Source: Bacillota bacterium (GTDB lineage Bacteria > Bacillota > Clostridia > Acetivibrionales > JANLFN01). Taken from it: a stretch of 46,972 nucleotides of DNA. The stretch spans positions 1-46,972 of the forward strand of contig JAEWTV010000089.1 in the NCBI GenBank assembly GCA_023397675.1. The letters are read 5' to 3'. A model generated the notes under the pieces. It was not told where the DNA came from. It did no database searches and saw only the letters and a program-made list of their open reading frames with translations. Numbering within the stretch: the first letter of the stretch is position 1; each line of letters opens with the position of its first letter. A program made the translations under genes and the position numbers. This document shows positions 30,917-39,997 of the stretch, piece by piece.

Positions 30917-32023
30917 CTAAAATGCCAATTGTTCAGAGAAGAATGGAAGTGCAAATTCTTCATATCTTTTAATAGCTTGATCCTGGTGATTACCATCAAA
31001 AGACACCAATTTATTGGTTATACCTGCTTCTGTAAGCTTTTGTGAAAAATAATCACAGCCCTTTGGTATCCATGCAAATTCGTCCTGTTTTCCATACTCT
31101 ATAACAATGGATTTAAATTTTTTGAGGTTATCGCCATATTTTTTAATTTTTTCGTCAATTCCGCCGTAACCGCTTTCCCACTGTTTCGCAAGGGCTTCAT
31201 CCTTAACAATCTTACCGTTTACCTTCTTTAAAGGATATTTCATAAATGGACCTTTTGAATCGGGGAGGAAAGCTGCACCATATGCATTTGCAAAATCACC
31301 TTGTATGTAAGAAGTTAATGTTTCAAGTGTATTGACAGCTTCTTCTGTTAATGCAAACGGCGATTCTTCAAGTCCGCCTGGTGCAAATATTCCAGGGCTC
31401 ATGGAATAAAGGCTGCTGAATACTTCCGGATTATGCATTGCTGCATTTATTGCACCAAAACCGCCCATTGAGTGACCTGAAATACCCCTTGACTTAGCGT
31501 CCTTAATTGTTCTGTAATTTGTGTCAACATAGCTGACAACATCTTTTACAACAAAGTCTTCCCAATTTCCTGTTGTCGGAGAATTGTAAAAAAAGCTTCC
31601 TCCAATAACATTATTTCCATTAATGGTTACAACTATCATTTCTTTGACTTTACTTGAAGCTATAAGCCTATCCATTGCATCTTTAAAGGAATTGCCGTAT
31701 GCAGCGTAATCATCTCCGAATCCGGGGAGGAAATAAACAACCGGATAACTTTTTTCACCTGTTTGGTAAGAAGGTGGGAGATATACTGTGATTCCCTGTG
31801 TAGTGGGTTCGCTTACAAGATTCTTTTCGAGTGATGGAGCTGGAATGCTTTTTACGTCTAGTACACTTGCAGCAGGTTTCTGTGTTGAAGTGCTCTGAGT
31901 ATTCGAAGCACTCTGAGTATTTTTTGAAACAGTAGAAGCAGACTTGCTATCACTGCTCCCACATGCTGCCAGACAAGTTGATAAAATTGTAAGTAGAAGT
32001 AAAGCTACTATTTTTTTTCTCAT
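30917..32023 (-). CDS. Esterase-D/feruloyl-esterase-like lipoprotein
   Basis: 368 aa, anchored by Cys21 in the lipobox LAAC, then a Ser/Thr linker to ~residue 60. The alpha/beta hydrolase domain shows YPVVYFLPGFGDDYAAYG with the oxyanion part, the nucleophile elbow GHSMGG (Ser185) and the C-terminal His in FDGNHQDQ; Asp/Glu of the triad is likely around EYGKQDEF. This is the PF00756 esterase type found in feruloyl/acetyl-xylan esterases and mycolyltransferases, which would fit plant-polymer work at the cell surface; substrate is inference. Strong terminator downstream. Confidence 0.88.
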   Translation of the reverse strand: MRKKIVALLLLTILSTCLAACGSSDSKSASTVSKNTQSASNTQSTSTQKPAASVLDVKSIPAPSLEKNLVSEPTTQGITVYLPPSYQTGEKSYPVVYFLPGFGDDYAAYGNSFKDAMDRLIASSKVKEMIVVTINGNNVIGGSFFYNSPTTGNWEDFVVKDVVSYVDTNYRTIKDAKSRGISGHSMGGFGAINAAMHNPEVFSSLYSMSPGIFAPGGLEESPFALTEEAVNTLETLTSYIQGDFANAYGAAFLPDSKGPFMKYPLKKVNGKIVKDEALAKQWESGYGGIDEKIKKYGDNLKKFKSIVIEYGKQDEFAWIPKGCDYFSQKLTEAGITNKLVSFDGNHQDQAIKRYEEFALPFFSEQLAF

Positions 32024-32347
32024 TTTTTTATTCTCCTTTTAATAATACATTGCAATGGAGTTGCTTATTAAATTATAAGAAAAGATTAATTTTTTTTATT
32101 AACATTTCTTGTTGTTTGGATAAACAGAGCAAAAATGAATAAGTCAGGTTATTTATTTTGACATTCACAGGCAAGGTGTAATAAAAAGTTGTTCTGTGAT
32201 ACATTTAATGAACAATATTTTTAACCAAAATATATACAAAATAAGCTCTTGAAGGTAAAATTATACTGTAGTGCATGTAAGAGTATCTAATATTTAAGTA
32301 CTTTTTTATTGATATGTTTTTTTCATACATATAAGAGGTGACGATTT
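32024..32347. other. Divergent promoter spacer
   Basis: AT-rich 324-bp region between the esterase lipoprotein and the AraC regulator. On the minus strand TATAAT around 32071-32076 could be the -10 of the esterase promoter. No further structure or gene seen. Confidence 0.4.
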
Positions 32348-33307
32348 ATGGCATATAACAGTGCAATAAAGAAAGTTGGAGAAGTTGTAGAATATGTTGA
32401 AAGAGGCATCCATGATAAAATCACACTTGATAGTATAGCTTCATACAGCGGTTTATCCAAATATCATCTTCATAAAACCTTTAAAGCAATAACAAACAAA
32501 CGTCTGATGGATTATGTTAGAAACCGGAAGCTTTCTAACAGTCTTGATGACTTACTATACACAGATCTTAAGATAGTGGACATTGCGTGTAATTATGATT
32601 TTGATTATGAGCAATCCTATATCAGATCATTTGTTAATAAGTTTAAAATAAGCCCCAACCAATTCAGAAAAGATAAGCCCGAATTAGCAATTACCGATAA
32701 AATTGATCTTAATTGCCTGATACCCCTTAGAAACGACGGTTTCATTGTAGAACCTGTAATAAAAGTGAAGCCGCAATTTATGGTCATAGGTAAAAGCCAT
32801 AAGATATATTTTGCGGACAATTTGCACTTTAACACTGCGAATAATGTAGGGAATGACTTTTTTTATAATGACAGACCCAGAATAAAAAACGCGAAATTTC
32901 CAGACGTATATATTGGGATTATAAAGTATATGCCGGATAATTATGATTATAAATATTATATTCCTTCCGTTGAAGTTACTGGTTTGGATATGATTCCTGA
33001 AGGATTAACAGGTATTAAAATTCCAACAAGAAAGTATGCTGTATTTAAGTATGTAGGATTTGAACACCCAAAGTATGCAACAGAAGTGAGCCTTTGTGAA
33101 CTTTATAATTACATTTTTAAAGAGTGGTTACCTGAATCAAATTATGAGTTTGCATATGATTATCACATTGAATATATAGATGAAAGCATAGCCCGGGAGG
33201 ATTACTGTGAAATTGAAATCTATGTACCTGTAAAAGATACAAAGTTTAATCATGGAAATAAAGAATACAACGAAACCCTATATTTTAGTGATTGCAGCAT
33301 CAAATAA
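32348..33307 (+). CDS. AraC-type regulator with GyrI-like ligand domain
   Basis: 319 aa. Residues ~10-108 are two AraC helix-turn-helix units (ITLDSIASYSGLSKYHLHKT, KIVDIACNYDFDYEQSYIRS, SPNQFRK). Residues ~130-310 are a GyrI/SOUL-like effector domain ending IEIYVPVKD, as in Rob/SoxS-BmrR hybrids that sense small amphipathic compounds. GAGGTG lies before ATG. It may control the divergent esterase gene (324-bp spacer) or the following lipoprotein; this is inference. Confidence 0.9.
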   Translation: MAYNSAIKKVGEVVEYVERGIHDKITLDSIASYSGLSKYHLHKTFKAITNKRLMDYVRNRKLSNSLDDLLYTDLKIVDIACNYDFDYEQSYIRSFVNKFKISPNQFRKDKPELAITDKIDLNCLIPLRNDGFIVEPVIKVKPQFMVIGKSHKIYFADNLHFNTANNVGNDFFYNDRPRIKNAKFPDVYIGIIKYMPDNYDYKYYIPSVEVTGLDMIPEGLTGIKIPTRKYAVFKYVGFEHPKYATEVSLCELYNYIFKEWLPESNYEFAYDYHIEYIDESIAREDYCEIEIYVPVKDTKFNHGNKEYNETLYFSDCSIK

Positions 33308-33381
33308 CCATCAAAATAATACAGCAACCCTGTTACATAATATGGTATAATTATGATCAAAATGTTTTACAGGGAGTAAAT

Positions 33382-34131
33382 ATGAAAAAACTAATAATTT
33401 TTCTCCTGTTTGTGGTTGCTTTACTATCGGCCTGCGATAGCAGCAATATTGAAGCAGAAACCAAGACGGATAAAATTCCTGACAATTTGAAAACTCTTAT
33501 CCAGCAGCTTCACGATGAGGATTCAAAGCTAACAGGAAAAACATCTCCTGCTGAAATTAGTGATATTAATGCTTCGTGTCACAAATTACTTCTCTCAATC
33601 ATCGATTCTTATGATTCACTTACATTACCTGTGGATAAGATTGTGAGCAGTGATTCAAACATGTATTTAAAAATAACAAAGGTTACTGACATAGGCGGTA
33701 AAAAAGCCAGAATTATTGAATATGGAAAAAAGAAAGCTGATGAAGGCAGTTCAACAATAGTATATATTCAGGAATTTGATGAAAAGAACGTGAAGAATAC
33801 TGAAGTATTAACTGCAGCAACAAACTCCAGTCAAATCGCCAAGGTTTATATAGCGGACATCTATGAGTTTTCAGGAGTATATTATTCTGTCATAGGTAAT
33901 GAATTCTTCAATACCGATGATAGTAATTCATATCTGAATTTAACAGTTTTCAAGTATTCCAATAATAAATGGGAAAGCGTTGAATTGGGTGGGAAAAAGG
34001 TATTACCAAGATTAGAACCAGATTGTACCGTGACTGCAAAAAAACTTAGCTCGGGTATAGGGATAAATATTACAGACAATAAGGGTAAGGCAGTTCAAAG
34101 TATTTTAGATTTCTCTGAAGGTAAGTATTAG
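33382..34131 (+). CDS. Lipoprotein downstream of the AraC regulator
   Basis: 249 aa. Lipobox LSAC (Cys17) after MKKLIIFLLFVVALLS; the mature part is mixed alpha/beta, with no recognised family (AIGGKKARIIEYGKKK, YEFSGVYYSVIGNEFF). ATG33382 with GGGAG upstream is the start, so 30 upstream codons are excluded. Terminator at 34212-34246. Confidence 0.8.
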   Translation: MKKLIIFLLFVVALLSACDSSNIEAETKTDKIPDNLKTLIQQLHDEDSKLTGKTSPAEISDINASCHKLLLSIIDSYDSLTLPVDKIVSSDSNMYLKITKVTDIGGKKARIIEYGKKKADEGSSTIVYIQEFDEKNVKNTEVLTAATNSSQIAKVYIADIYEFSGVYYSVIGNEFFNTDDSNSYLNLTVFKYSNNKWESVELGGKKVLPRLEPDCTVTAKKLSSGIGINITDNKGKAVQSILDFSEGKY

Positions 34132-34211
34132 AGATAATAACGCCAGCAGTGTAACCGGCCAATTAATAGGTATTAATAGAGGGTTAAGTACATAATACAA
34201 TTATTGAGCCT

Positions 34212-34246
34212 GCAATAAGTCCGGATTGTTCCGGACTTATTTTTTG
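34212..34246 (+). terminator. Intrinsic terminator
   Basis: AATAAGTCCGGA / TCCGGACTTATT with TTGT loop and T-run. Confidence 0.92.
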
Positions 34247-34353
34247 TGCAAATTATATTGACTTTACATTAAGAAACCATTATTATAAAAAGTAATCAAT
34301 GCTTACTATACGCAGCAATGGTTATTATATTTATTTTACGAGGGGTGCTTAAA

Positions 34354-34914
34354 ATGAAAAAACGAAAAAAGATTATCATTATTATCGGAATTATTATCGC
34401 TGTTTTGCTTGCGGCTTTTGTGGTCACAGGAATAATACTGGCAGATCATAACAATAGCCCTGCAGGAACTGATAAAGAAACTTTGTCTGCAGCAGGTAAT
34501 TCAGGGAAAGCGCTGGTTGTTTATCAACCATCAAAAGGAACTGATATTGCGAAAAACATGGCTATGCAAATAGCAAAGGGTATTAATTCAAAAGGTTATG
34601 AAGTCACATTGTCCTATCCTGGAAAACACTTGTCACCAGATATATCACAATACTCCGTAATTGTTTTTGGGTCTCCCGTTTATGTAGGCAAAACATCAGA
34701 AGTGCTAAAGGATTACATAAAAAGCATACCTGATTTTACAGGTAAAAAGGTTATTCTGTTTACAACAGGTTCAATGGATGATTCCAAACAGCTTGATGAA
34801 ATCGGAAGCCTCTTGAAAAATGTCAGCAATCCTACAAAAGCTCAATTCAAATCCAATGATAAGGAAAATGAGAAAAAAGCTTATGATATAGGAAGCGAAG
34901 CAGCTGGAAGGTAA
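34354..34914 (+). CDS. Membrane-anchored flavodoxin-like protein
   Basis: 186 aa. An N-terminal membrane helix (IIIIIGIIIAVLLAAFVVTG) and a short linker precede a flavodoxin fold: KALVVYQPSKGTDIAKNMA (FMN phosphate loop, S-x-x-G-T), VIVFGSPVYVGKTSEVLKDYI, VILFTTGSMDD. The phosphate-binding loop has SKGTD instead of the usual S/T-x-T-G-N/S-T, so FMN binding needs proof. ATG34354 with GAGGGG 9 nt upstream. First gene of the four-gene operon 34354-36649. Confidence 0.82.
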   Translation: MKKRKKIIIIIGIIIAVLLAAFVVTGIILADHNNSPAGTDKETLSAAGNSGKALVVYQPSKGTDIAKNMAMQIAKGINSKGYEVTLSYPGKHLSPDISQYSVIVFGSPVYVGKTSEVLKDYIKSIPDFTGKKVILFTTGSMDDSKQLDEIGSLLKNVSNPTKAQFKSNDKENEKKAYDIGSEAAGR

Positions 34915-34919
34915 AAATC

Positions 34920-35546
34920 ATGACCGATATAATCAGATATATACCAAACATCATTACTTTTACAAGAATCTTATTTACAGGAATATTTATTGAATTGGTT
35001 TACAGGGTCAATGACAGTAACGCAGAAAACCTTATTTTGCCCATTACAGCTGTATTCCTTATAATATGTGCAAGTGATTTTTTTGACGGAAGGCTCGCAA
35101 GAAGGTTCAAATGTCAATCTGCTTTCGGCGCAGTTCTGGACATTTTTTCAGATGTACTTTTTGTTATGACTTCTGCACTAGTGCTCAATATTAAAGGGAT
35201 TCTTCCAGTATGGTTCACAGTAATAATTATGGCTAAATTTTCTGAATTTCTTATAACATCAATGGTTTTTAAAAGAAGACTACATAATTTGAAACAACCT
35301 TTTTGGTTCGATAGTATAGGACGTTTTGCATCAGCAATGTTTATTGTGCTTCCCGGAATAGCTTGCAGCGTTCACTACATACTTGGAAAATCAGGCAGCA
35401 TTATATTATTGGTTTTAATTTATCTGGTATCAGTTCTGTCGATTGTTTCTTCAATTATCAGGTGCAGGTTGGTTTGGAGCTTTATTATTAATAAAGGAAC
35501 AAGGGAGGAAAATATAAGTGAAAACTCTTATAATTTATCAAAGTAA
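34920..35546 (+). CDS. CDP-alcohol phosphatidyltransferase family protein
   Basis: 208 aa, five to six membrane segments. The complete catalytic motif D-x2-D-G-x2-A-R-x8-G-x3-D-x3-D is at residues 53-78 (DFFDGRLARRFKCQSAFG AVLDIFSD), and so the enzyme should transfer a phosphatidyl or similar group from a CDP-alcohol. Its acceptor is unknown; the length is near that of PgsA. It starts 5 nt after the anchored flavodoxin and overlaps the next gene by 29 bp, which shows tight coupling. Confidence 0.9.
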   Translation: MTDIIRYIPNIITFTRILFTGIFIELVYRVNDSNAENLILPITAVFLIICASDFFDGRLARRFKCQSAFGAVLDIFSDVLFVMTSALVLNIKGILPVWFTVIIMAKFSEFLITSMVFKRRLHNLKQPFWFDSIGRFASAMFIVLPGIACSVHYILGKSGSIILLVLIYLVSVLSIVSSIIRCRLVWSFIINKGTREENISENSYNLSK

Positions 35547-36030
35547 ATACGGAAGTACGAAACAGTATGCCGAATGGATAAACCAGGCTGTTGATTCCGA
35601 CATCACCTGTATAGAAAATGCCTACAGGTTTGACTTGAACAATTATGATATCATAGTATTGGGTACGTGGTTACATGCATCACATATAATGATGAGAGAG
35701 TTTATAATTGAGAAATGGGATGAATTTAAAAATAAAAAGATAATTCTTTTTTCTACATCAGGTTCGCCTGCCATATATGCTACTGAGGTAGTACGAAAGG
35801 ATTTGCCCCCGGTGATACTTGATAACATTACGTATTTTCCTTTAGGTGGACGATCCAAATTTAAAAATCTAGCCCTTTCTGATAGGCTTAAAATGCGTAT
35901 GGGCCAAGTACTATTTTACACTATAGGTAAAAAGGTTATGGCGCGGAACATGGCAAAGGATTATGATCATGTTTCAATAGATAACATAAAGGGTATAACC
36001 GATGAGATAAATACATTACACAATAAATAA
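35518..36030 (+). CDS. HemG-like flavodoxin
   Basis: 170 aa flavodoxin-5 type protein: KTLIIYQSKYGSTKQYAEWI has the S-x-Y-G-S-T phosphate loop, then IIVLGTWLHASHIMMREFI and IILFSTSGSPAI. The family includes protoporphyrinogen oxidase HemG and other membrane-associated flavodoxins. Start is GTG35518 with GGGAGG upstream, inside the 3' end of the CDP-alcohol transferase gene. Second flavodoxin of this operon. Confidence 0.85.
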   Translation: MKTLIIYQSKYGSTKQYAEWINQAVDSDITCIENAYRFDLNNYDIIVLGTWLHASHIMMREFIIEKWDEFKNKKIILFSTSGSPAIYATEVVRKDLPPVILDNITYFPLGGRSKFKNLALSDRLKMRMGQVLFYTIGKKVMARNMAKDYDHVSIDNIKGITDEINTLHNK

Positions 36031-36046
36031 AGCGAAAGGTATTTTC

Positions 36047-36649
36047 ATGGATAAAAGAGAACTACGGCAGCAGAGGGTAAAAAATTACTTTATAGATGCA
36101 ACCTGTGAAATCATACGAAAAGAAGGTATAAAGGGCCTTAATATCAGAAAAGTGGCTGATGCGGCCGGTTACCATTATTCAACAATATATAAATACTTTA
36201 AGGATTTTCCGCATCTTATTGCGGTGTCTGTGTTGCAGTTTCTTGAGGAAGCTGGTAAATATGTTGAAGAAAACTCTGTGTCCAGTGATCCAATAGAGTA
36301 TTATATAGACTCCTGGGGGGCCTTTTGCAGGTATTCCCTTGATAACTTGAACATCTTTAACAGTATATTTATTGAAGGGTACGGAGATATTGACACGAAT
36401 GAAATAGAAGAAATGTTTGGAAAATCTTCGCTCTTTGAAAGCAGATATAAAGCTATAGAAAGATATGCAGAAGCTCTGAAAATAAATCGTGAGGAAGCAA
36501 TAAGGCTTGATGGTACGGTTACTTCACTTTGTATCGGTAGCATAGTTTTGTATCAAAGTAAACGGTTAGGTTTTACAGCTGAGCAGGTGATAGAGAATAA
36601 CCTTACTAATATAAGGCTTCTTATGAATTCCTATAAACAGCAAAACTAA
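36047..36649 (+). CDS. TetR-family regulator (flavodoxin operon)
   Basis: 200 aa. The N-terminal HTH reads FIDATCEIIRKEGIKGLNIRK-VADAAGYHYSTIYKYFKDF; the C-terminal ligand domain is not recognisable. It starts 16 nt after the HemG-like gene and ends the operon, so it probably represses its own operon. A terminator follows at 36655-36686. Confidence 0.9.
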   Translation: MDKRELRQQRVKNYFIDATCEIIRKEGIKGLNIRKVADAAGYHYSTIYKYFKDFPHLIAVSVLQFLEEAGKYVEENSVSSDPIEYYIDSWGAFCRYSLDNLNIFNSIFIEGYGDIDTNEIEEMFGKSSLFESRYKAIERYAEALKINREEAIRLDGTVTSLCIGSIVLYQSKRLGFTAEQVIENNLTNIRLLMNSYKQQN

Positions 36650-36654
36650 TGAAG

Positions 36655-36686
36655 AAAGGCTTGAATATAATTTTCAAGCCTTTTTG
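36655..36686. terminator. Bidirectional terminator between convergent operons
   Basis: AAAGGCTTGA / TCAAGCCTTTTT; it overlaps the 3' end of the minus-strand acetyltransferase gene. Confidence 0.85.
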
Positions 36687-37300
36687 AGTATCTCCAGATC
36701 TGCACTTCTTATTGCATTAAGATGTTTCGCGATTTTTTGTTCTTCCCAGTCCCACCACTTGAGTTCAAGTAAAGTGTCAGTTGTCTGGTCGTCAAAACGC
36801 TTTCTTATGGTTTTGGCAGGGACTCCGCCTACAATTGTATAAGGAGGAATATCTTTTGTTACCACTGCCCTCGTACCAATTATTGCCCCGTCGCCAATGT
36901 GCACACCGGCAAGGATTACAGCTTCAAAGCCTATCCAAACATCATTTCCTATTACAATGTCACCCTTGTTATCCCATGCATCCCTTACGTCCATGGAATT
37001 ATCCCATTCATCCCTGAAAATGGGGAAAGGGTATGTAGAAAATGAGCTGAGGGTATGATTTGCACTATTAAAAATGAATTTTGCACCATTCGCGATGGAA
37101 CAGAATTTTCCTATAACAAGCTTGTCATTATTTATAGGATACTGGTAGAGTACATTGTTTTTCTCAAAATCCAGAGGATTCACGAAATCATTATAGAAGG
37201 TATAATCCCCAACAATTATATTAGGATTTTTTATAATGGGCTTCAGATAGCAGGTGTTTTTATCTCCGGGTCTTGGAAATGTATTATTTGAACTTGGCAT
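36674..37300 (-). CDS. Vat/CatB-like hexapeptide acetyltransferase
   Basis: 208 aa. Left-handed beta-helix repeats (IGKFCSIANGAKFI, IVIGNDVWIGFEAVILAGVHIGDGAIIGTRAVV) and the xenobiotic-acetyltransferase signature with catalytic His: NSANHTLSSFSTYPF. The family includes streptogramin and chloramphenicol acetyltransferases, but many homologues act on sugars or unknown alcohols. ATG37300 has GGGAGG upstream; a TTG at 37315 is inside it. Last gene of the minus-strand four-gene operon. Confidence 0.88.
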   Translation of the reverse strand: MPSSNNTFPRPGDKNTCYLKPIIKNPNIIVGDYTFYNDFVNPLDFEKNNVLYQYPINNDKLVIGKFCSIANGAKFIFNSANHTLSSFSTYPFPIFRDEWDNSMDVRDAWDNKGDIVIGNDVWIGFEAVILAGVHIGDGAIIGTRAVVTKDIPPYTIVGGVPAKTIRKRFDDQTTDTLLELKWWDWEEQKIAKHLNAIRSADLEILKKA

Positions 37301-37319
37301 GTTATTACCTCCCAAATCA

Positions 37320-37949
37320 TTAATTTAAACTACCGTCACATAAAAACTCAAAACTTCCCTTTTTGACGCCCAGAGAGTTTTCAATAATTATTTGAGTGGC
37401 CTTAAGCATTCTTTTCATTTCAGTATCGTTCCAGGAAAAATGGGCCTGATCGAACAACATTCTATACCCTGCCATAATAAACTGTACTGTTTCAAGAGGA
37501 TATTCGGTTTTGAATATGCCCTCAGAAATTCCTTGCTCAATTATCTTTGCAAAAACAGGTGATTGCCTTTCAACCATTAAAATAAAAATTCTTTGATGGA
37601 CCTTTATATTATCCCATTCGTGCAGATGTTCCAATGTACTGCTGTTATTTCTATCATAATTGAATTCCTTAAGAAGGACTGCTCTGATTTTAGTCAGAGC
37701 ATCCATACTGTTATCATCCACTATTTCATAAGCCATGGATATAATATTATTACAAAACCTTTCGGCTATGGCGTTGAGAATATCTTCTTTTGTTTTGAAG
37801 TAATAATACAAGGTGCCTTTTACTATACCGACCTTTTCTGCTATGTCATTGAGTGAAGCGTTCTCATAACCTTTTGTATTAAACAAGAACTCAGCTGTAT
37901 CAAGTATTTCAGACCGTCTTAATTCAGGATTTTTTGTGATACGAGCCAT
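37320..37949 (-). CDS. TetR-family regulator
   Basis: 209 aa. HTH region ILDTAEFLFNTKGYENAS-LNDIAEKVGIVKGTLYYYFKTKEDIL is very typical. AGGAGA precedes ATG. It sits between the ICMT-like and Vat-like genes, so it most likely regulates this operon, with the CGGT-rich site at 39131-39150 as a candidate operator. Confidence 0.93.
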   Translation of the reverse strand: MARITKNPELRRSEILDTAEFLFNTKGYENASLNDIAEKVGIVKGTLYYYFKTKEDILNAIAERFCNNIISMAYEIVDDNSMDALTKIRAVLLKEFNYDRNNSSTLEHLHEWDNIKVHQRIFILMVERQSPVFAKIIEQGISEGIFKTEYPLETVQFIMAGYRMLFDQAHFSWNDTEMKRMLKATQIIIENSLGVKKGSFEFLCDGSLN

Positions 37950-37970
37950 ATCGGAATCTCCTTTTTATGC

Positions 37971-38429
37971 CTAAAATAATTTTGGTATCAACCTGGTTGC
38001 GCGCTTTTTATAGGCTGAGTAATCTTCTCTGAACTCATTTTGCAGATAATCTTCTTCTTCATTTATATTAATATAGAATACAATCAATAGTACAGGTATA
38101 ATGGGGAGAAGCAGCCATGTATTTATTATAAACGATAGACCTGGAATAATCATGAAAAATAATGTGGAATACATAGGGTTTCTGCAAAAGGCAAAGGGGC
38201 CTGATGTTAACAGCCTTTTTTCCTTAAATGCTTTTAGCATCCTAAATGCAGAATACAAGTGAAGAAAAACACCTGTAACAAGCAGTACTGCACCTGCAAT
38301 CACAAGCGGGATTATTGAACCGGTACTGTATTCAAATGTACCGGGTATAAATATTTTTAATGCTATACAGGTAATTAGGAGTGGTACTCCAATATACTCT
38401 ATTTTTTTCCCTATTCCGCGTACTGTCAT
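37971..38429 (-). CDS. Isoprenylcysteine-methyltransferase-like membrane protein
   Basis: 152 aa, four membrane segments. LLTSGPFAFCRNPMYSTLFF matches the conserved RHP-x-Y/RNP-x-Y motif of the ICMT/PEMT family, which binds S-adenosylmethionine, and NEEEDYLQNEFREDYSAYKKR is the family's C-terminal acidic/Tyr signature. The substrate is unknown. Its ATG overlaps the stop of the metallo-beta-lactamase-fold gene (ATGA), so translation is coupled. Confidence 0.88.
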   Translation of the reverse strand: MTVRGIGKKIEYIGVPLLITCIALKIFIPGTFEYSTGSIIPLVIAGAVLLVTGVFLHLYSAFRMLKAFKEKRLLTSGPFAFCRNPMYSTLFFMIIPGLSFIINTWLLLPIIPVLLIVFYININEEEDYLQNEFREDYSAYKKRATRLIPKLF

Positions 38430-39109
38430 AAAACTATCTCCTTTACTAATGATTCAATATCCGACTGCGTATATGTACCTCCATGTGAAGTAAATATATT
38501 TGAAGGCTTAAAGCCTAGAACATCAAAGATACTTTTTTTAATACTTTTTATATCTGAATATATACCAGGAAGGGACGGATGGTTGGACTTTTTACTTGTT
38601 GTTATCAAATCTCCTACTATTGCGTTGCCATCATTTAAAATTAAAGAAAGTGAACCTTTTGTGTGGCCAGGTGTATGAATGATGACACCATCAACACCAT
38701 AATCCTTTAGATCAAGCTTTTCATCCACCAAAAGATCCGGTTCAACTCCCGTAACCTTTGTTAAACTGAAAAGCTTCAGTAAGGGCTTTAATGCAATATT
38801 TTTTGTAATAAGCTCTGAATTAATCCCATTCTTCAGGTATTTTGCTTCGCATATGTGGACTGCTACTTTGGCTTTGCTTATTTCTTTTAGTTTAAACAAA
38901 TCGCCGTAGTGGTCAGTATGTGCATGTGAAATAATGATTAAGGAAACCTCTTCGATGGGAATTAAGTTTTCCTCAAGAGCCTTAATTATTCTACTGCTGT
39001 CTCCTTTCCTGCCCGCATCAAATATTATTGTTTTTTCACCCTTTATAATGAATGACTTAACATTATTAAGTAATACCGGGATAATGATTGGTTTACTTGC
39101 GCTATCCAT
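38426..39109 (-). CDS. Metallo-beta-lactamase-fold hydrolase
   Basis: 227 aa. The metal motif HAHTDHYGD and the later HTPGHTKGSLSLIL and GDLITT (Asp ligand) and C-terminal SHGG complete the MBL set. No signal peptide, so cytoplasmic; family members include glyoxalase-II, lactonases and RNases, and this one looks like the smaller lactonase-type. First gene of an operon with an ICMT-like methyltransferase, TetR and a Vat-like acetyltransferase. Confidence 0.93.
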   Translation of the reverse strand: MDSASKPIIIPVLLNNVKSFIIKGEKTIIFDAGRKGDSSRIIKALEENLIPIEEVSLIIISHAHTDHYGDLFKLKEISKAKVAVHICEAKYLKNGINSELITKNIALKPLLKLFSLTKVTGVEPDLLVDEKLDLKDYGVDGVIIHTPGHTKGSLSLILNDGNAIVGDLITTSKKSNHPSLPGIYSDIKSIKKSIFDVLGFKPSNIFTSHGGTYTQSDIESLVKEIVL

Positions 39110-39130
39110 ATAAATTCTCCTTTTAGTTAT

Positions 39131-39150
39131 ATCGGTCGGTGGCCGGTCAA
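39131..39150. promoter_or_regulatory. Candidate TetR operator
   Basis: ATCGGTCGGTGGCCGGTCAA: two CGGT/CCGGT boxes in GC-rich sequence within AT-rich surroundings, just before the metallo-beta-lactamase-fold gene. Such CGGT/ACCG half-sites are common in TetR operators. It is imperfect as a palindrome. Confidence 0.45.
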
Positions 39151-39302
39151 ATTAATTTTATATGTTTTACAATTCAGTGTCAATAAAATTTTTATCATCG
39201 ACGAAAAGGTCTCGACACATTATAATTCCCTACTCATTTCTTGAACACTTGATTAACATAACTCATATATTATTTATATATTGATATTTATGGGGTGAGT
39301 TT

Positions 39303-39986
39303 ATGCCAATTGTTTATGTATATAACCCTTCAAGCAATAATATTGAATATTATAATAGAGGTTTAAACGAACCAATGCCCTATGTAACAGGAAATACACT
39401 GACAGTCGGAGAGTTCAGGTCAAACTCAAACTCAAGCGTTGTATGGACTGACAGGAGGGTTATGGAGGCCTGGAATATTACCAGAAGAGCATGGGGCAGA
39501 CCTATATATGTGGGTTATGCCTTTAAACGTATATGGCAAGGCGGACATGACCGTATGTCTGAACATTATGCAGGTACAGCCTTTGATATGGGACAGAACC
39601 TTGACAATGCCACTAGAAATGCACTTAGGGATACTGCTTATAATACCGGTGTGTGGCCATATGTTGAACCGGCTTATCTTACACCGACATGGGTACATGT
39701 AGATAAACGTATGGGAACACCTGCATGTGCAGCGGGAAGTTTTCCCTTATTAAGAATTGGAAGCAAGGGGGTCTATGTATTTGTACTGCAGGATGCTCTT
39801 AATGCAGTAGGCTTTACAGGAGCAGGTCTCGATGGGGTATATGGAGCAGGTACTGCGCGTGCGGTTTCAGCCTTTCAAGCTTCCCGTGGACTTGGCGCCG
39901 ATGGTGTTGCAGGTTGTAACACCTGGAATGCATTATCATCGGCTGCAAATGGAATAGGTCTTACTTCAACGGTTGTTAATCCATAA
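39303..39986 (+). CDS. Peptidase M15-like protein with PG-binding domain
   Basis: 227 aa without a signal peptide. Residues ~75-135 keep the three zinc ligands of M15 D,D-peptidases: His88 and Asp95 in SEHYAGTAFDMG and His132 in WVHVD. Residues ~148-215 are a peptidoglycan-binding domain (LLRIGSKGVYVFVLQDALNA, DGVYGAGTARAVSAFQ). Such proteins cut stem peptides; without a signal peptide, release by lysis or a spore/phage-type holin-linked route is possible. GGGGTGAG before ATG. Confidence 0.88.
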   Translation: MPIVYVYNPSSNNIEYYNRGLNEPMPYVTGNTLTVGEFRSNSNSSVVWTDRRVMEAWNITRRAWGRPIYVGYAFKRIWQGGHDRMSEHYAGTAFDMGQNLDNATRNALRDTAYNTGVWPYVEPAYLTPTWVHVDKRMGTPACAAGSFPLLRIGSKGVYVFVLQDALNAVGFTGAGLDGVYGAGTARAVSAFQASRGLGADGVAGCNTWNALSSAANGIGLTSTVVNP

Positions 39987-39997
39987 ATAAGAACCCT

